The notes under the pieces: model-generated
Database searches by the model: none
What the model was told of the DNA's origin: nothing
The model's input: the letters and a program-made list of their open reading frames with translations, nothing else
NCBI RefSeq assembly: GCF_022606355.1
Contig: NZ_JAHHZQ010000003.1
Location: forward strand, 620,001 to 684,000
Direction of reading: 5' to 3'
DNA: 64,000 nt
Source of the DNA: Leifsonia shinshuensis
Lineage (GTDB): Bacteria > Actinomycetota > Actinomycetes > Actinomycetales > Microbacteriaceae
In this document: positions 35,811 to 44,568 of the stretch, piece after piece
Numbering within the stretch: position 1 is the first letter of the stretch
How the letters are laid out: each line of letters opens with the position of its first letter
Made by a program: the position numbers and the translations under genes

Positions 35811-36569
35811 ATGACCGGCGACGCCCCCGGCACGCTCAAGCACACGGCCGTGCCCGCACTGACGGGTCCGGCCGTGGCCGGGATCACCCGGCTCTCCGCG
35901 GTCGACACGGTGCGCGCGCGCATCGCGCTCGCGGTGGAGTTGCGGCTGCTCGCGCCCGGGGAGCAGCTCCCGAGCGACGCCGACGTCGCCGCGGCGCTCG
36001 ACGTCAGCGAGATCACCGCGCGGCGGGCGATCAAGAGCCTGGCCGAGGAAGGTCTGCTGCGGCGGGTGCGCGGCCGCTCGGGCGGAACGTTCGTGGCCGA
36101 GCGCGCCCCCGCCGCGGGGACCGGCGCCGGGTCAGCCGTGCAGGCGTACCGCGCCGACGCGAGCGAGGTCCACCGGCTCATCGACCAGCGCCTGCTCGAC
36201 GAGACCAGCCTGACCCACCTGGCCGCGGTCTCCGCGACCGACGACGACCTCGCCGAACTGGATGCCGCTGTCGCCGCCGCCGCGTCCGCCCAGAACTGGA
36301 CGGACTACCACGCCGCCGACGAGCGGTTCCACCTGGCGGTGGCGCGTGCGGCCAGCCGGCCCGCGCTCGTGGAGGTGTACGAGGCGACGCTGCGCCGGCT
36401 GTACGCGTACTTCATCCCGTATCCGATCGCCTACCTCCACGAGGTCAACGACGAGCACGCGGCGCTCGCGGCGGCCATCCGCCGCCGCGACCCGGTGGCA
36501 GCCGTCGCCCTCGCCGAGCGCCACGTGTCCGTCCTCCACGACACCATGTTCGTCGGCCTCGAGCACTGA
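35811..36569 (+). CDS. GntR-family regulator, FadR subfamily (FCD domain)
   Basis: A 252-residue regulator. A winged helix (about residues 20-80) contains LPSDADVAAALDVSEITARR and a following beta wing. The FCD ligand domain contains RFHLAVARAASRP and late histidines in ERHVSVLHD that would bind a metal-carboxylate ligand. The start is uncertain: an ATG 4 codons upstream exists, and GGAGG lies close to either. It is divergent from the nitrilase-permease operon, which it very likely controls. Confidence 0.82.
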   Translation: MTGDAPGTLKHTAVPALTGPAVAGITRLSAVDTVRARIALAVELRLLAPGEQLPSDADVAAALDVSEITARRAIKSLAEEGLLRRVRGRSGGTFVAERAPAAGTGAGSAVQAYRADASEVHRLIDQRLLDETSLTHLAAVSATDDDLAELDAAVAAAASAQNWTDYHAADERFHLAVARAASRPALVEVYEATLRRLYAYFIPYPIAYLHEVNDEHAALAAAIRRRDPVAAVALAERHVSVLHDTMFVGLEH

Positions 36570-36574
36570 GCCCT

Positions 36575-36648
36575 CCTCCACTGCCGAGGGGCACGTTGTT
36601 GTCCCTTTCGGCGCGCGAAAGGGACAACAACGTGCCCTTCGGTGGAGG
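36575..36648 (+). repeat. Family A long hairpin, copy 2
   Basis: Arms pair perfectly over the inner 22 bases. The outer motif GAGGGGCACG (36586-36595) pairs with CGTGCCCTTC (36631-36640), and the flanks CCTCCAC and GTGGAGG also pair. It lies between convergent genes, and the right arm ends just at the acs stop codon. Compared with copy 1, internal bases differ but remain paired (TCG/CGA versus TTG/CAA), a sign of selection for the structure. Confidence 0.88.
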
Positions 36649-38631
36649 TCAGCGAGGTGCCGCAGCGAGGGTGGCGGCGATCCGGGCGGGGACGGTGTCG
36701 TCCTGGAGGGAGGTGGTGTCGCCGAGGGGGCGACGCTCGAACAGGTCGACGAGCAGGCGGCGCATGATCTTGCCTGAGCGGGTTTTCGGGAGGTCGTCGA
36801 CGACCACGAGGTGCCGCGGTTTCGCGATCGCGCCGATGGCCCTGGCGACCTGGTCGCGCAGCTCGGCGGCCTCCGGGACACCGCCGGCCGGGATCACGAA
36901 CGCCGCGACCGCCTGCCCGGTCGTCGCATCCCCGACGCCGACCACGGCGGCCTCCGCCACCGACGGATGCGCGACCAGGGCCGACTCGATCTCGATCGTC
37001 GAGAGCCGGTGACCCGACACGTTGATGACGTCGTCGAGCCTCCCCAGCAGCCAGAGGTAGCCGTCGTCGTCGATCGCGGCGCCATCGCCCGCGACGAAGT
37101 AGCCGCGTTCGGCGAACTGCCGCCAGTAGGAGTCGCGGTAGCGCTCCGGATCGCCCCAGACCGTGCGCGACATCGCCGGCCAGGTCCCGTCGATGACGAT
37201 GGAACCGCCCGACCCCCGCGCGACGTCCTCGCCGCGCTCGTCGACGACGCGCACGGTCACGCCCGGCACGGCCACGGTCGCCGAGCCCGGCTTCAACGCG
37301 GTCACGCCCGGCAGCGGCGCGACGATCGCCGCACCCGACTCGGACTGCCACCAGGTGTCGACCACCGGGGCGCGGCCGGCGCCGAGCTGGTCGCGGAACC
37401 AGACCCACACCTCCGGGTTGATGGCCTCCCCCACCGTCCCGAGCAGCCGGATGCTCGAGAGATCCCAGTCGCCGGCTGCGGCCAGACCGTCGGGGAACCA
37501 GCTCATGAAGGTGCGGATGAGCGTCGGGGCCGTGTAGTAGGTGGTCACGCCGTAGCGCTCGATGATCTCGAAGTGCCGGCCGGTCGTGGGGGTGTTCGGG
37601 GTGCCCTCGTAGATGACGGAGGTCGCGCCGTTGGAGAGCGGGCCGTACAGCACATAGGTGTGAGCCGTCACCCAGGCGAGGTCGGCGGTGCACCAGTAGA
37701 CGTCGTCCGGCTTGGCGTCGAAGAGTGCCCAGTGACTCCAGGAGGCCTGCGTGAGGTAGCCGCCCGTCGTGTGCACGACGCCCTTCGGCCGGCCGGTCGT
37801 GCCCGACGTGTAGATGATGAAGAGCGGGGTCTCCGCGTCGAAGAACTCCGGCTCGTGGGTGCTCGCCGCGGTGTCGACGGCGTCGTGCCACCAGACGTCG
37901 CGGCCCGGAGTCCACGGGATGTCGGGCGTCAGGTCGCCCGTGCGGCGCACCACGAGCACGTGCTCGATCGCGTTGTCGCCCGCGACGGCGGCGTCGGCCT
38001 GCGCCTTCACCGGCACCGCTGCCCCGCGCCGGAACTGACCGTCGGAGGTGACCAGGAGCTTCGCCCCGGTGTCCTCCACCCGGAAGCGCAGCGCCTCCGC
38101 CGAGAACCCGCCGAAGACGAGCGAGTGGATGGCACCGATGCGCGCGATCGCGAGCGTGATGACGACGGTCTCCGGGATGACGGGGAGGTACACGACGACG
38201 CGGTCGCCCTTTCCCACGCCGAGCGCGGTGAGCGCGTTGGCCGCACAGGCCACGCGGCGCTGCAGGTCGGCGTAGGTGATCGTCTCCCTGTCGCCCGGCT
38301 CGCCCTCGAACTGCAGGGCGACGCGGTCGCCGTCTCCGGCGTCGACGTGCCGGTCGACGCAGTTGACCGCGGCGTTCAGGCGGCCGCCCGCGAACCACTC
38401 GGCGCGCGGGATGCTGAGCTCGCCGTCCTCCCCGGGCGTCGCCGGCGCCCAGGTGTGCGCGGTGTGCCACGGCTCGGCCCAGTCGAGGCGGGCCGCCTGC
38501 TGCTCCCAGAAGGCGACGGGATCAGCGGCCTGGTCGAACACCTCCCGGCCGGCGTTCGCCTGCGCGGCGAACTCCGGGCTCGGCTCGTACAGGCGCGTCT
38601 CGCGGCCCAGGTTCTCGATCGCGCTGCTCAC
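36649..38631 (-). CDS. acs: Acetyl-CoA synthetase (AMP-forming)
   Basis: Activates acetate to acetyl-CoA via acetyl-AMP. The protein is 660 residues, normal for Acs. The P-loop-like motif YTSGTTGRPKG lies near residue 273, the substrate region has WWQSESGAAI, the hinge region has DVINVSGHRLSTIEIE, and the acyl-lysine site PKTRSGKIMRRLL lies near 619 with the lysine that protein acetyltransferases modify. The frame stays open far upstream, but the GTG giving VSSAIENLG is near the usual start. A second GTG two codons earlier is possible. The neighbours give no pathway context. Confidence 0.92.
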   Translation of the reverse strand: MSSAIENLGRETRLYEPSPEFAAQANAGREVFDQAADPVAFWEQQAARLDWAEPWHTAHTWAPATPGEDGELSIPRAEWFAGGRLNAAVNCVDRHVDAGDGDRVALQFEGEPGDRETITYADLQRRVACAANALTALGVGKGDRVVVYLPVIPETVVITLAIARIGAIHSLVFGGFSAEALRFRVEDTGAKLLVTSDGQFRRGAAVPVKAQADAAVAGDNAIEHVLVVRRTGDLTPDIPWTPGRDVWWHDAVDTAASTHEPEFFDAETPLFIIYTSGTTGRPKGVVHTTGGYLTQASWSHWALFDAKPDDVYWCTADLAWVTAHTYVLYGPLSNGATSVIYEGTPNTPTTGRHFEIIERYGVTTYYTAPTLIRTFMSWFPDGLAAAGDWDLSSIRLLGTVGEAINPEVWVWFRDQLGAGRAPVVDTWWQSESGAAIVAPLPGVTALKPGSATVAVPGVTVRVVDERGEDVARGSGGSIVIDGTWPAMSRTVWGDPERYRDSYWRQFAERGYFVAGDGAAIDDDGYLWLLGRLDDVINVSGHRLSTIEIESALVAHPSVAEAAVVGVGDATTGQAVAAFVIPAGGVPEAAELRDQVARAIGAIAKPRHLVVVDDLPKTRSGKIMRRLLVDLFERRPLGDTTSLQDDTVPARIAATLAAAPR

Positions 38632-38690
38632 CTGCACGACGCTACCGGCGCCGCCGCCCGCGCCAGCGCCCTCCCGTAACCCCTCGTAAC

Positions 38691-38758
38691 GCCATCGCTT
38701 CCTCACTTCCTCCCGCGACGCGCCGCTCCGAAGCGGGAGAAAGTGAGGAAGCGATGGC
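38691..38758. repeat. Family B long hairpin, copy 1
   Basis: Arms of 26 bases (38691-38716 and 38733-38758), one mismatch and a 16-base loop. The arm core is CATCGCTTCCTCACTT, the same as in copy 2 at 45551-45632. It lies between divergent genes, so it is not simply a terminator. Confidence 0.85.
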
Positions 38759-38790
38759 TGCCCGCGCGGGGAGGGGGGAGGATGAGGGGC

Positions 38791-39801
38791 ATGGATCCGG
38801 TCGCAGCCCTCAACGAGATCGCTTTCTGGCTCGAGCGCGAGCTCGCGCCCTCCTTCAAGGTGCAGGCGTTCCGCAGGGCCGCCGCCATCATCGCTCCGCT
38901 CGGCGCGGACGAGGTCGCTGCGCGGGTCGCCGACGGGCGGCTCAAGCGCACCAAGGGGATCGGCGACCGCACCTTCCAGGTGATCTCGCAGTCCGTCGAC
39001 GGGGAGGTCCCCGACTACCTCGCCGACCTGCGCGAGCGCAACGCCGAGCCGCTGGATGCCGGCGGCGCCGAGCTGCGCTCCCAGCTGCGCGGCGACCTGC
39101 ACAGCCACACCGAATGGTCGGACGGCACCGTCCCGATCGAGGTGATGGCGGCCGCCGCAGCCACGCTGGGCCGCGAGTATCAGGCGATCACCGACCACTC
39201 CCCCACGCTCACGGTCGCGAGCGGGCTGAGCGCGGAGCGGCTCACCGAACAGCTCGACATCATCGCCGGCCTCGACACCGGCAGCGTGACCCTGCTCACC
39301 GGGATCGAGGTCGACATCCTCGAAGACGGCGCGCTCGACCAGACGCCCGAGCTGCTCAGCAGGCTCGACGTCGTCGTCGCGAGCGTGCACTCCAAACTGC
39401 GCGCCGACAGCCGCACGATGACGGCGCGCATGCTCGGCGGCATCCGCGCTCCGCACACGAACGTGCTCGGCCACGTCACGGGCAGGCTCGTCCAGGGCTC
39501 GCGCGGCACCCGTCCGCCGAGCGAGTTCGACGCCGACGCCGTGTTCGCCGCGTGCGCCGAGAACGGTGTGGCCGTCGAGATCAACTCCCGGCCGGAGCGG
39601 CAGGATCCCCCCGACGAGCTCATCCAGCGCGCGCTCGACGCGGGTTGCCTCTTCTCGATCGACACCGACGCGCACGCGCCGGGGCAGCTCGACTTCCTGG
39701 CCTACGGTGCGGCCCGCGCGGCCGCCAACGGCGTGCCCGCCGAGCGGATCGTGACGACCTGGCCGCTGCCCAAGCTGCGGGAGTGGCTCGCGAAGGGCTG
39801 A
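38791..39801 (+). CDS. PHP-domain metallohydrolase with PolX-like N-terminus
   Basis: A 336-residue protein. The first 90 residues resemble the helix-hairpin-helix part of DNA polymerase X (FRRAAAIIAPLG, LKRTKGIGDRTFQVI). The rest is a PHP domain with metal ligands in RGDLHSHTEWSDG near 103, ITDHSP near 135, EVDILEDG, VASVHSK and IDTDAHAPGQLDF near 291. It lacks a polymerase palm, so it is probably a phosphoesterase or nuclease rather than a repair polymerase. The ATG giving MDPVAALNE is chosen. An upstream ATG (MRG) is possible. Confidence 0.82.
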   Translation: MDPVAALNEIAFWLERELAPSFKVQAFRRAAAIIAPLGADEVAARVADGRLKRTKGIGDRTFQVISQSVDGEVPDYLADLRERNAEPLDAGGAELRSQLRGDLHSHTEWSDGTVPIEVMAAAAATLGREYQAITDHSPTLTVASGLSAERLTEQLDIIAGLDTGSVTLLTGIEVDILEDGALDQTPELLSRLDVVVASVHSKLRADSRTMTARMLGGIRAPHTNVLGHVTGRLVQGSRGTRPPSEFDADAVFAACAENGVAVEINSRPERQDPPDELIQRALDAGCLFSIDTDAHAPGQLDFLAYGAARAAANGVPAERIVTTWPLPKLREWLAKG

Positions 39802-39817
39802 ACCTCCCGACTATCGA

Positions 39818-39840
39818 TTTCGGCATTGAAAGCGCCGAAA
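39818..39840 (+). terminator. Weak hairpin after the PHP gene
   Basis: Inverted repeat TTTCGGC / GCCGAAA with a 9-base loop, 17 bases after the PHP gene stop. It may terminate that transcript or act as an operator for the next gene. Confidence 0.4.
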
Positions 39841-39960
39841 CGGCACGTATTCCGCGGCGAATGTCGCACTTCTGCTATGAGATCAGTCGTTCTCGATTCG
39901 GATTTCGTCGAGAGTCGGCCTACTATGGCGGGCGTCCCCGACTGCAGCGAAGGAGCTCGC

Positions 39961-41364
39961 GTGTCCTCCAACCCCGCCCCCACCGCACTGCGACGGTCCC
40001 TCGGCCTCTGGGCGATCGTCGGCCTCGGCCTCGGCTACATGACCCCGATGACAGTGTTCGACACCTTCGGGATCGTCACAGGCGAGACCAACGGCGTCGT
40101 GCCGTCGGCGTACCTGTTCGCGCTCGTCGCGATGGTGTTCACCGCCATCAGCTACGGCCGGATGACGCGCGTGTTCCCTTCCGCGGGATCGGCCTACACC
40201 TACGCGTCGGAGACCATCCACCCGAACGTCGGCTTCCTGGTCGGCTGGTCGTCGCTGCTCGACTACCTGCTGCTGCCGCTGGTGAACGCGCTGATCGTGC
40301 GCCTCTACCTCGAGTCGTTCTTCCCGCAGGTGCCCGGCTGGATCTGGGTCGTCGTCTACGTGGCGGCGATCACGGCGATGAACCTGTTCAGCATGTCGTC
40401 GACCTCCCGGGTCAACGGCATCCTGGTGGCGTTCCAGATCGTCCTCATCGCCGTGTTCGTCGCACTGACCTGGACGGCCCTGAACGCCGGCGAGGGCAAC
40501 GGGACCGCCTTCAGCCTGGCCCCGCTGTTCCATTCGGGCGTGCACCTGGGCGCGGTGATCGGAGGCGCGACGGTCGTCTGCTTCTCGTTCATCGGGTTCG
40601 ACGCGATCACGATGTACACCGAGGAGGCGAAGGACACCAAGACAGTTCCCAAGGCCATCGTCCTGGCGCTCATGATCGGCGGCGCGATCTTCTTCGTGGC
40701 CGCCTGGTTCGCGCAGTCGCGGTTCCCGACGCTCGCGGGGTTCAGCTTCACCGACGACACCCTGCCCGAGATCGCGCTCAAGACCGGCGGCCTGTTCTTC
40801 CAGATCCTGTTCATCTCGGCGGCGGTCGCCGCGGCGGTGGCCTCCAGCCTCGCCTCGCACGCCAGCGTCTCGCGCATGATCTACGTCATGGCCCGCAACG
40901 GCCGCGGACGCGTCTCGCGCTCGCTCTCGTATGTTCACCCGAAGTTCCGCACGCCGGCCACGGCCGTGCTGCTCGTCGGCGCGGTCTCGCTGCTCGCCGC
41001 CGCGTTCACGCTGGAGTTCGTCTCGTCGATGATCAACTTCGGCGCGCTCATCGCCTTCACCGTCGTCAACGCGACGGTCATCATCCACTTCGCGATCCGG
41101 CGCAAGCAGTTCCGCGGCGCCAAGCAGGTCGTGCGCAACATCGTGCTCCCGGCCATCGGGATGCTGCTGACCGGCGTGCTGTGGACCAACCTCCACTTCG
41201 ACGCGCTGACCTACGGCCTCATCTGGCTGACGATCGGGATCATCACGCTGCTCGTGCTGACCCGCGCCTTCCGCCGCCGTCTCGGCGTGGCCCTCGACGA
41301 CGATGGCGAGGGCGACCCGGCGATCGTCACCCGCGAGGGCGCGCCGATCGACTCCACGCGCTGA
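39961..41364 (+). CDS. APC-family amino acid permease
   Basis: A 467-residue transporter with about 12 helices, clearly related to the permease at 33280-34749: both share SYGRM, then a PxAGSAYTY stretch, and GFDAxT. It has its own middle motif YTEEAKDTKTVPKAI. AAGGAG precedes the GTG giving VSSNPAPTAL, which decides this start over a longer open frame. No enzyme gene accompanies it; the next gene is on the other strand. The substrate is unknown, probably an amino acid or amine. Confidence 0.87.
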   Translation: MSSNPAPTALRRSLGLWAIVGLGLGYMTPMTVFDTFGIVTGETNGVVPSAYLFALVAMVFTAISYGRMTRVFPSAGSAYTYASETIHPNVGFLVGWSSLLDYLLLPLVNALIVRLYLESFFPQVPGWIWVVVYVAAITAMNLFSMSSTSRVNGILVAFQIVLIAVFVALTWTALNAGEGNGTAFSLAPLFHSGVHLGAVIGGATVVCFSFIGFDAITMYTEEAKDTKTVPKAIVLALMIGGAIFFVAAWFAQSRFPTLAGFSFTDDTLPEIALKTGGLFFQILFISAAVAAAVASSLASHASVSRMIYVMARNGRGRVSRSLSYVHPKFRTPATAVLLVGAVSLLAAAFTLEFVSSMINFGALIAFTVVNATVIIHFAIRRKQFRGAKQVVRNIVLPAIGMLLTGVLWTNLHFDALTYGLIWLTIGIITLLVLTRAFRRRLGVALDDDGEGDPAIVTREGAPIDSTR

Positions 41365-41372
41365 CCCGTTCC

Positions 41373-41395
41373 GCCGAGGGCGTTCTGGCCTCGGC
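41373..41395. terminator. Hairpin between convergent genes
   Basis: Stem GCCGAGG / CCTCGGC of 7 bp with a 9-base loop, located between the ends of the permease and the secreted-protein gene. Confidence 0.55.
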
Positions 41396-41400
41396 TCCGC

Positions 41401-42129
41401 TCAGTAGCCCCAGGCGGAGGCGGGGGCCTGGACGATCTGCACGGGGGCGGTGCTCCAGTGGGCGCCGTTGGCGTAGTGGCTGGACGCCCACGGGGACGCC
41501 CAGATCGCCGAGGCTGTCGCGTCGGCGCTGGTGCCGGCGTCGAGGCCGGCGACGATCCCCGGGTACCCGCGCTGCAGGTTCTCTGCGCAGTACTTCGCGG
41601 CCGTCACGAGATCCGGGTAGCTGCCGAGACCGGCGCCTCCCCCGGAGCCGTAGCCGTTGTTGAGAGGATTGTTACGATTCCACCAGTCCGGCGGCCCGTT
41701 CTCCTGCCGCATCCAGCGGAGCAGGACCGTCACATTGGCGTCGGTCGCCTGCCAGCCGCCGAACATGAGCACCAGCTTGGCCCACGACTCGTTCGTGCCG
41801 ATGCGGGCGAGGCCCTGGATGCTGTCGGTCGCGCCGAGCGAGTCCCTGTCGACCACCGGCGCGCCGATCGTCGCGTCCACGTAGATGTGCTGATCCGGCG
41901 GCGACGCCGGCGCCAGCTCGGCCTCCGGAACGCTGAAGACCGTGGCCGCCAGCGCGGCGTCCGTCGGAACGATCGAGAACCCGCAGACCAGCGCGATCAC
42001 GGCGAGGGAGACGCCCAGGCGGTGATGCAGCGGCAGCCGCAGCACCGGCTTCGGCCGCGATGGCACGGCGGCGCGGCGGCCCGCCGAGCGGCGGCCGCGT
42101 GTGCGAGGGGGGACGGATGCGGGCGGCAT
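41401..42129 (-). CDS. Secreted protein, possible peptidoglycan-acting domain
   Basis: A 242-residue protein with a long arginine-rich N-terminus, then a signal-type hydrophobic segment HRLGVSLAVIALVCGF and a likely cleavage near AALAA (about residue 62). The mature part carries RWMRQENGPP, then a WNRNNPLNNG pattern and SYPDLVTAAKYCAENLQRGY. This resembles lysozyme-like or glucosaminidase-like domains, but the match is weak and no catalytic residue is certain. The frame upstream of MPPASVPPRT is shadow. It ends at a convergent terminator. Confidence 0.6.
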   Translation of the reverse strand: MPPASVPPRTRGRRSAGRRAAVPSRPKPVLRLPLHHRLGVSLAVIALVCGFSIVPTDAALAATVFSVPEAELAPASPPDQHIYVDATIGAPVVDRDSLGATDSIQGLARIGTNESWAKLVLMFGGWQATDANVTVLLRWMRQENGPPDWWNRNNPLNNGYGSGGGAGLGSYPDLVTAAKYCAENLQRGYPGIVAGLDAGTSADATASAIWASPWASSHYANGAHWSTAPVQIVQAPASAWGY

Positions 42130-42197
42130 ACCCGACCGAGAGTACCAGCGCTCCGCCCGAGCGGAAGCTGGAGATCTCTGTCCGAGGGGCACGCGCG

Positions 42198-42974
42198 TCA
42201 CGCGGCGGGCGAGGCCTCGGGGGCGGAGGCACGGGACCGGTCGGCCGGGTCGGCGGGGCGACGCGCGGTCATCACGATCACGCAGACCACGATCCCGGCG
42301 AACAGCACCAGACTGACCGGGCCGGGACCGAGATCCAGACCGCCGCGCGCGTGCGAGACCGCGAGCCAGTCCGAGATCGACGCCCCGAACGGGCGGGTCA
42401 GGACATACGAGGTCCAGAAGGCGGCGGTCGCGCCCATCCCCCACCACCGGAACGCGGCGCCGGGGATGGCGAACAGCACTCCGAACAGGATGCCGGAGGC
42501 CAGATAGCCGAGCCCGAACGTCGTCGCCGTCAGGTCACCGACGGCGGTACCCAGCGCGAAGGTGGCGAGCACGGCGCACCAGTAGAAGAACTCCCGCGCC
42601 CGCGTGTCGATGTGGTGCACGGAGAGTGTGCGCTGCGAGCGGTACCAAACCAGGAACACAGCGGCGAGGACGATCGCGAAGAACACGGTCGACACGTAGT
42701 ACGGAACGCCGATGACGATGTGGAGGACGTCCGCGACCATGGTGCCGAAGACGGCGACCATCAGCACGGTCAGCCAGTACACCCACGGGATGTACCTGCG
42801 CACCGCGAATTGCAGGGCGAGGGCGGCGGCGAAGACGACGAAGGCCGCGATCACGGCGACCACGGGGTCGTAGTTCTTGACCAGATAGTCGGAGGTCGTC
42901 TCCCCCATCGCCGTGGTGAGCAGTTTCGTGACCCAGAACAGCGCGGTGACCGCCGGAACCTTGTTGCGGAGCAT
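42198..42974 (-). CDS. COG4705-type membrane protein
   Basis: A 258-residue protein with about seven helices, matching the COG4705 group. Its signature occurs at the N-terminus, KVPAVTALFWVTKLLTTAMGE, followed by DYLV; a second, related half has FYWCAVLATFALGTAVGD. The repeated pattern suggests an internal duplication. Function is unknown. Relatives are often neighbours of a two-component system, as here, and the divergent region holds repeats that may be the regulator's sites. Confidence 0.75.
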   Translation of the reverse strand: MLRNKVPAVTALFWVTKLLTTAMGETTSDYLVKNYDPVVAVIAAFVVFAAALALQFAVRRYIPWVYWLTVLMVAVFGTMVADVLHIVIGVPYYVSTVFFAIVLAAVFLVWYRSQRTLSVHHIDTRAREFFYWCAVLATFALGTAVGDLTATTFGLGYLASGILFGVLFAIPGAAFRWWGMGATAAFWTSYVLTRPFGASISDWLAVSHARGGLDLGPGPVSLVLFAGIVVCVIVMTARRPADPADRSRASAPEASPAA

Positions 42975-42994
42975 CCCGCCAGCATCGCGCTGCG

Positions 42995-43050
42995 CCTCTC
43001 AGAATCCTCTGAGAGGTGGGCGCTGAGAGGTGGGCGCTGAGAGCCGGGCG
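42995..43050. promoter_or_regulatory. Hairpin and 14-bp repeats in a divergent promoter
   Basis: CCTCTCAG / CTGAGAGG inverted repeat (42995-43016, 6-base spacer) runs directly into three 14-bp units of CTGAGAGGTGGGCG (43009, 43023 and 43037; the third is variant). The units lie between COG4705 and the PAP2/OmpR operon, so they may be binding sites for that OmpR-type regulator. Confidence 0.55.
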
Positions 43051-43118
43051 CCGCGCGCATCCTTAGCGGCATCTGGGGAGCCGCGGCGCACTGTGGGAGG
43101 TCGAGGAGAGGACAGCCT

Positions 43119-43862
43119 TTGACCGCCACCCTGAACCGCCGGCCCGGAACGCCCGGAACGCCCGCCCCGAATCGCACGCCGAGCGCGGCCAACGCGACCG
43201 CGCGTGCGATCGTCCTTCCGCTGTGCGTCATCCTCCTGCTCGTGCTGGGCGGCCTCGCGATCGCGTCGTCTCCGGCCGTCACCGCAGGCGACCTCGCCGT
43301 CATCCGGGCGATCGAGGCCGCACGCATCCCGTTCCTCGACGCAGTCGCGCTCGCCGACTCCGTCGTCTTCTCCCCGGCCGGCGCGCTCATCATCGTGGCG
43401 GCCGTCTCGGCGTTCGCCTGGTTCGGGCAGCGGAGGCCGGGCGCCGCCGTCGCGTTCGCGGCCCTCGCGCTGATCCCGTGGCTCGGCAGCACGGTCGTCA
43501 AGGACGTCGTGCGTCGTCCGCGCCCGCTGTCGGCCGACCTCCCGCATCACGTGCTCACCGACACCGGCTTCAGCTTCCCGAGCGGGCACACCAGCTTCGC
43601 GGTCGCGCTCGGTCTCGCGCTGCTGATCGTGTTCGGGCGCGGGCGGCTGCGGCGACCGCTGCTCGCGTTCGCCATCGCCGCGCCCCTGCTGACGGCGTTC
43701 TCGCGGGTGTACCTGGGCGTGCACAATCCGAGCGACGTGCTCGCCTCGCTGGTCTATGCCACCGCCGCTGTCCTCCTCGTGCTCGCGCTGCTGCGGCGGT
43801 TCGCACCGGCACCGGTCGCGTCGGCCGTCGCGGTGCGGGCGTCCCGAACGGGCGGGAGCTAG
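43119..43862 (+). CDS. PAP2-family phosphatase
   Basis: A 247-residue membrane phosphatase with about six helices. The three active-site motifs are intact: KDVVRRPRP near residues 130-138, FPSGHTSF near 151-158 and SRVYLGVHNPSD near 187-198. It would dephosphorylate a lipid phosphate or undecaprenyl pyrophosphate. A TTG start follows GAGGAGAGG. It precedes a two-component system by 1 base, so it may be both target and operon partner of that system. Confidence 0.85.
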   Translation: MTATLNRRPGTPGTPAPNRTPSAANATARAIVLPLCVILLLVLGGLAIASSPAVTAGDLAVIRAIEAARIPFLDAVALADSVVFSPAGALIIVAAVSAFAWFGQRRPGAAVAFAALALIPWLGSTVVKDVVRRPRPLSADLPHHVLTDTGFSFPSGHTSFAVALGLALLIVFGRGRLRRPLLAFAIAAPLLTAFSRVYLGVHNPSDVLASLVYATAAVLLVLALLRRFAPAPVASAVAVRASRTGGS

Positions 43863-43863
43863 G

Positions 43864-44538
43864 GTGAGCGATATGGAGGCCACCCGACTGCGCGTGCTGC
43901 TGGTCGAAGACGATCCGCGCCTCGGCCCGCTCATCGAGCAGGTGCTCTCCGAGACGTACGACGTCACGCTCGTGGCCGACGGCGAGAGCGGGCTCCTGCA
44001 CGGCCTCGACGGCCGCTTCGACGCGCTGATCGTCGACCGCCGGCTCCCCGGGATCGACGGCGCGACCCTGGTCGGCAAGCTGCGCGACGGCCGCGTCGTC
44101 GCCCCCATCATCATGCTGACCGCGCTCGGCGCCGTGCGCGACCGGGTCGAGGGGCTGGATGCCGGCGCCAACGACTATCTGGTGAAGCCGTTCGAGTTCG
44201 ACGAGCTGCTGGCGCGGTTGCGCGCGTTGACCCGCACCTTCAGCGGGGAGGGCAGGGAGCTGCCGGTCGGCGAGTGGCGGTTCTACCCCGAGAGCCGCAG
44301 CATCTACTCGCCGTACGAGGGCCGCATCCAGCTGACTGCGCGCGAGTCGGACCTGCTGCGGCTGCTGGCGGAGAGCCCGTTGCGCACGTTCTCTCGCGCG
44401 CACATCCTGGAGGCCGTGTTCGAGGCGGACGAGCAGCCCGGCACTGTCGACACCTACGTGCACTACCTGCGGCGCAAGACCGACCCCGACCTCATCGCGA
44501 CGGTGCGGGGCGAGGGCTACCGGCTGGGGCAGCTGTGA
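43864..44538 (+). CDS. Response regulator, OmpR/PhoB family
   Basis: A 224-residue regulator. The receiver has ED at 15-16, the phospho-acceptor aspartate at about 58 (ALIVDRRLPG) and a lysine in YLVKPFEFDE. The winged-helix effector ends with TVDTYVHYLRRKTDPDLIAT and VRGEGYRLGQL, the classic end of this family. The GTG lies 1 base after the PAP2 stop, with GGAG at a good distance. An ATG three codons later is also possible. It pairs with the kinase 30 bases downstream. Confidence 0.9.
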   Translation: MSDMEATRLRVLLVEDDPRLGPLIEQVLSETYDVTLVADGESGLLHGLDGRFDALIVDRRLPGIDGATLVGKLRDGRVVAPIIMLTALGAVRDRVEGLDAGANDYLVKPFEFDELLARLRALTRTFSGEGRELPVGEWRFYPESRSIYSPYEGRIQLTARESDLLRLLAESPLRTFSRAHILEAVFEADEQPGTVDTYVHYLRRKTDPDLIATVRGEGYRLGQL

Positions 44539-44568
44539 CCCGGGAGTGGTCATGAGCGGCGGGTCATC

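Noticed and set aside
36649-39675. A 1008-codon frame extending acs far upstream
   Set aside because: The extension is antisense to the PHP gene and has no Acs homology; acs starts near 38631.
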